Virus record (IMG/VR): IMGVR_UViG_3300037189_002362
Location: 1-24,410 of that record
DNA: 24,410 nt
Source of the DNA: a virus
Strand: one strand, 5' to 3'
Shown here: one piece after another, positions 24,325-24,410 of the stretch
Position numbering within the stretch: position 1 is the stretch's first letter
Layout: each line of letters opens with the position of its first letter
Notes under the pieces: model-generated
The model's database searches: none
What the model saw: the letters and a program-made list of their open reading frames with translations, nothing else
Told to the model about the DNA's origin: nothing
Made by a program: the position numbers and the translations under genes

Positions 24325-24410
24325 ATGTCATACCAAGTTAGATATACAGATTCAACAAATTTAGATAAACCAGCACTAACGGTAGAAGATAATACCATTA
24401 ATAACAGTAC
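24325..24410 (+). CDS. Start of a further late gene, probably a virion protein, cut by the window edge
   Basis: ATG at 24325 opens a frame that continues without a stop to the edge (28 codons plus two bases): MSYQVRYTDSTNLDKPALTV then EDNTINNST. The opening resembles the N-terminus of a tail or fibre protein I recall from aquatic T4-like phages, with a Tyr-x-Val-Arg-Tyr-Thr-Asp start and a Pro-x-Leu/Ile-Thr-Val-Glu-Asp segment. With so little sequence this is tentative. It starts two bases after the previous stop and should be co-transcribed from 23679. Confidence 0.45.
   Translation, partial: MSYQVRYTDSTNLDKPALTVEDNTINNS

Noticed and set aside
1-24410. tRNA genes, CRISPR arrays, insertion sequences, or defence and anti-defence genes
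   Set aside because: Non-coding gaps are too short and show none of the expected structures, and every substantial gene fits a virion or late-transcription role.

Overview
The window is a piece of a T4-superfamily myovirus genome (Caudoviricetes, contractile tail), AT-rich and tightly packed. The evidence is a run of T4 core genes recognisable from their protein sequences: the late sigma factor gp55 on the minus strand, followed on the plus strand by a tail-tube cap protein (gp48/gp54 type), gp53, a gp27-like hub, gp5, gp25, gp6 and a giant protein in the gene 7 position. The gp55 form, the lysozyme-free gp5 and the late promoter form (NATAAATA) resemble T4-like phages of aquatic bacteria such as cyanophages and pelagiphages. 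The host cannot be named from this sequence.

Layout: 1-719 (minus) is the gene for gp55, running off the left edge. 720-800 is a compact divergent control region. It holds a near-consensus sigma70 promoter for gene 55 (TTGACT, 17 bp, TATAAT) and a T4-type late promoter facing the other way. The late element overlaps the -35 hexamer of the gene 55 promoter. 801-5662 is a tightly coupled block (overlapping TAATG junctions or a 1-nt gap) for the central baseplate: tube cap, wedge gp53, hub and spike. 5673-9597 encodes gp25 and an enlarged gp6. 9608-23683, 58% of the window, is a single uninterrupted reading frame of 4691 codons. 23708-24322 encodes a 204-residue protein of unknown function, and 24325 to the end is the start of a further gene. 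All gaps between genes are under 85 bases, so no long non-coding stretch exists. No tRNA, insertion sequence, CRISPR array or obvious hairpin terminator was seen.

How the genes work together: gp55 redirects host RNA polymerase to NATAAATA promoters. Four such elements were found, upstream of the tube cap gene, gene 25, gene 6 and the 204-residue gene. The products make the baseplate: hub (gp27-like plus gp5 spike), tube start (gp48/54 type), and wedges (gp53, gp25, gp6 and the giant protein), with the last two genes probably encoding further virion parts. The notable points are the giant mosaic wedge-position protein and the overlapping promoter pair that could let gp55 affect its own synthesis. 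No defence or other non-structural accessory system was found.
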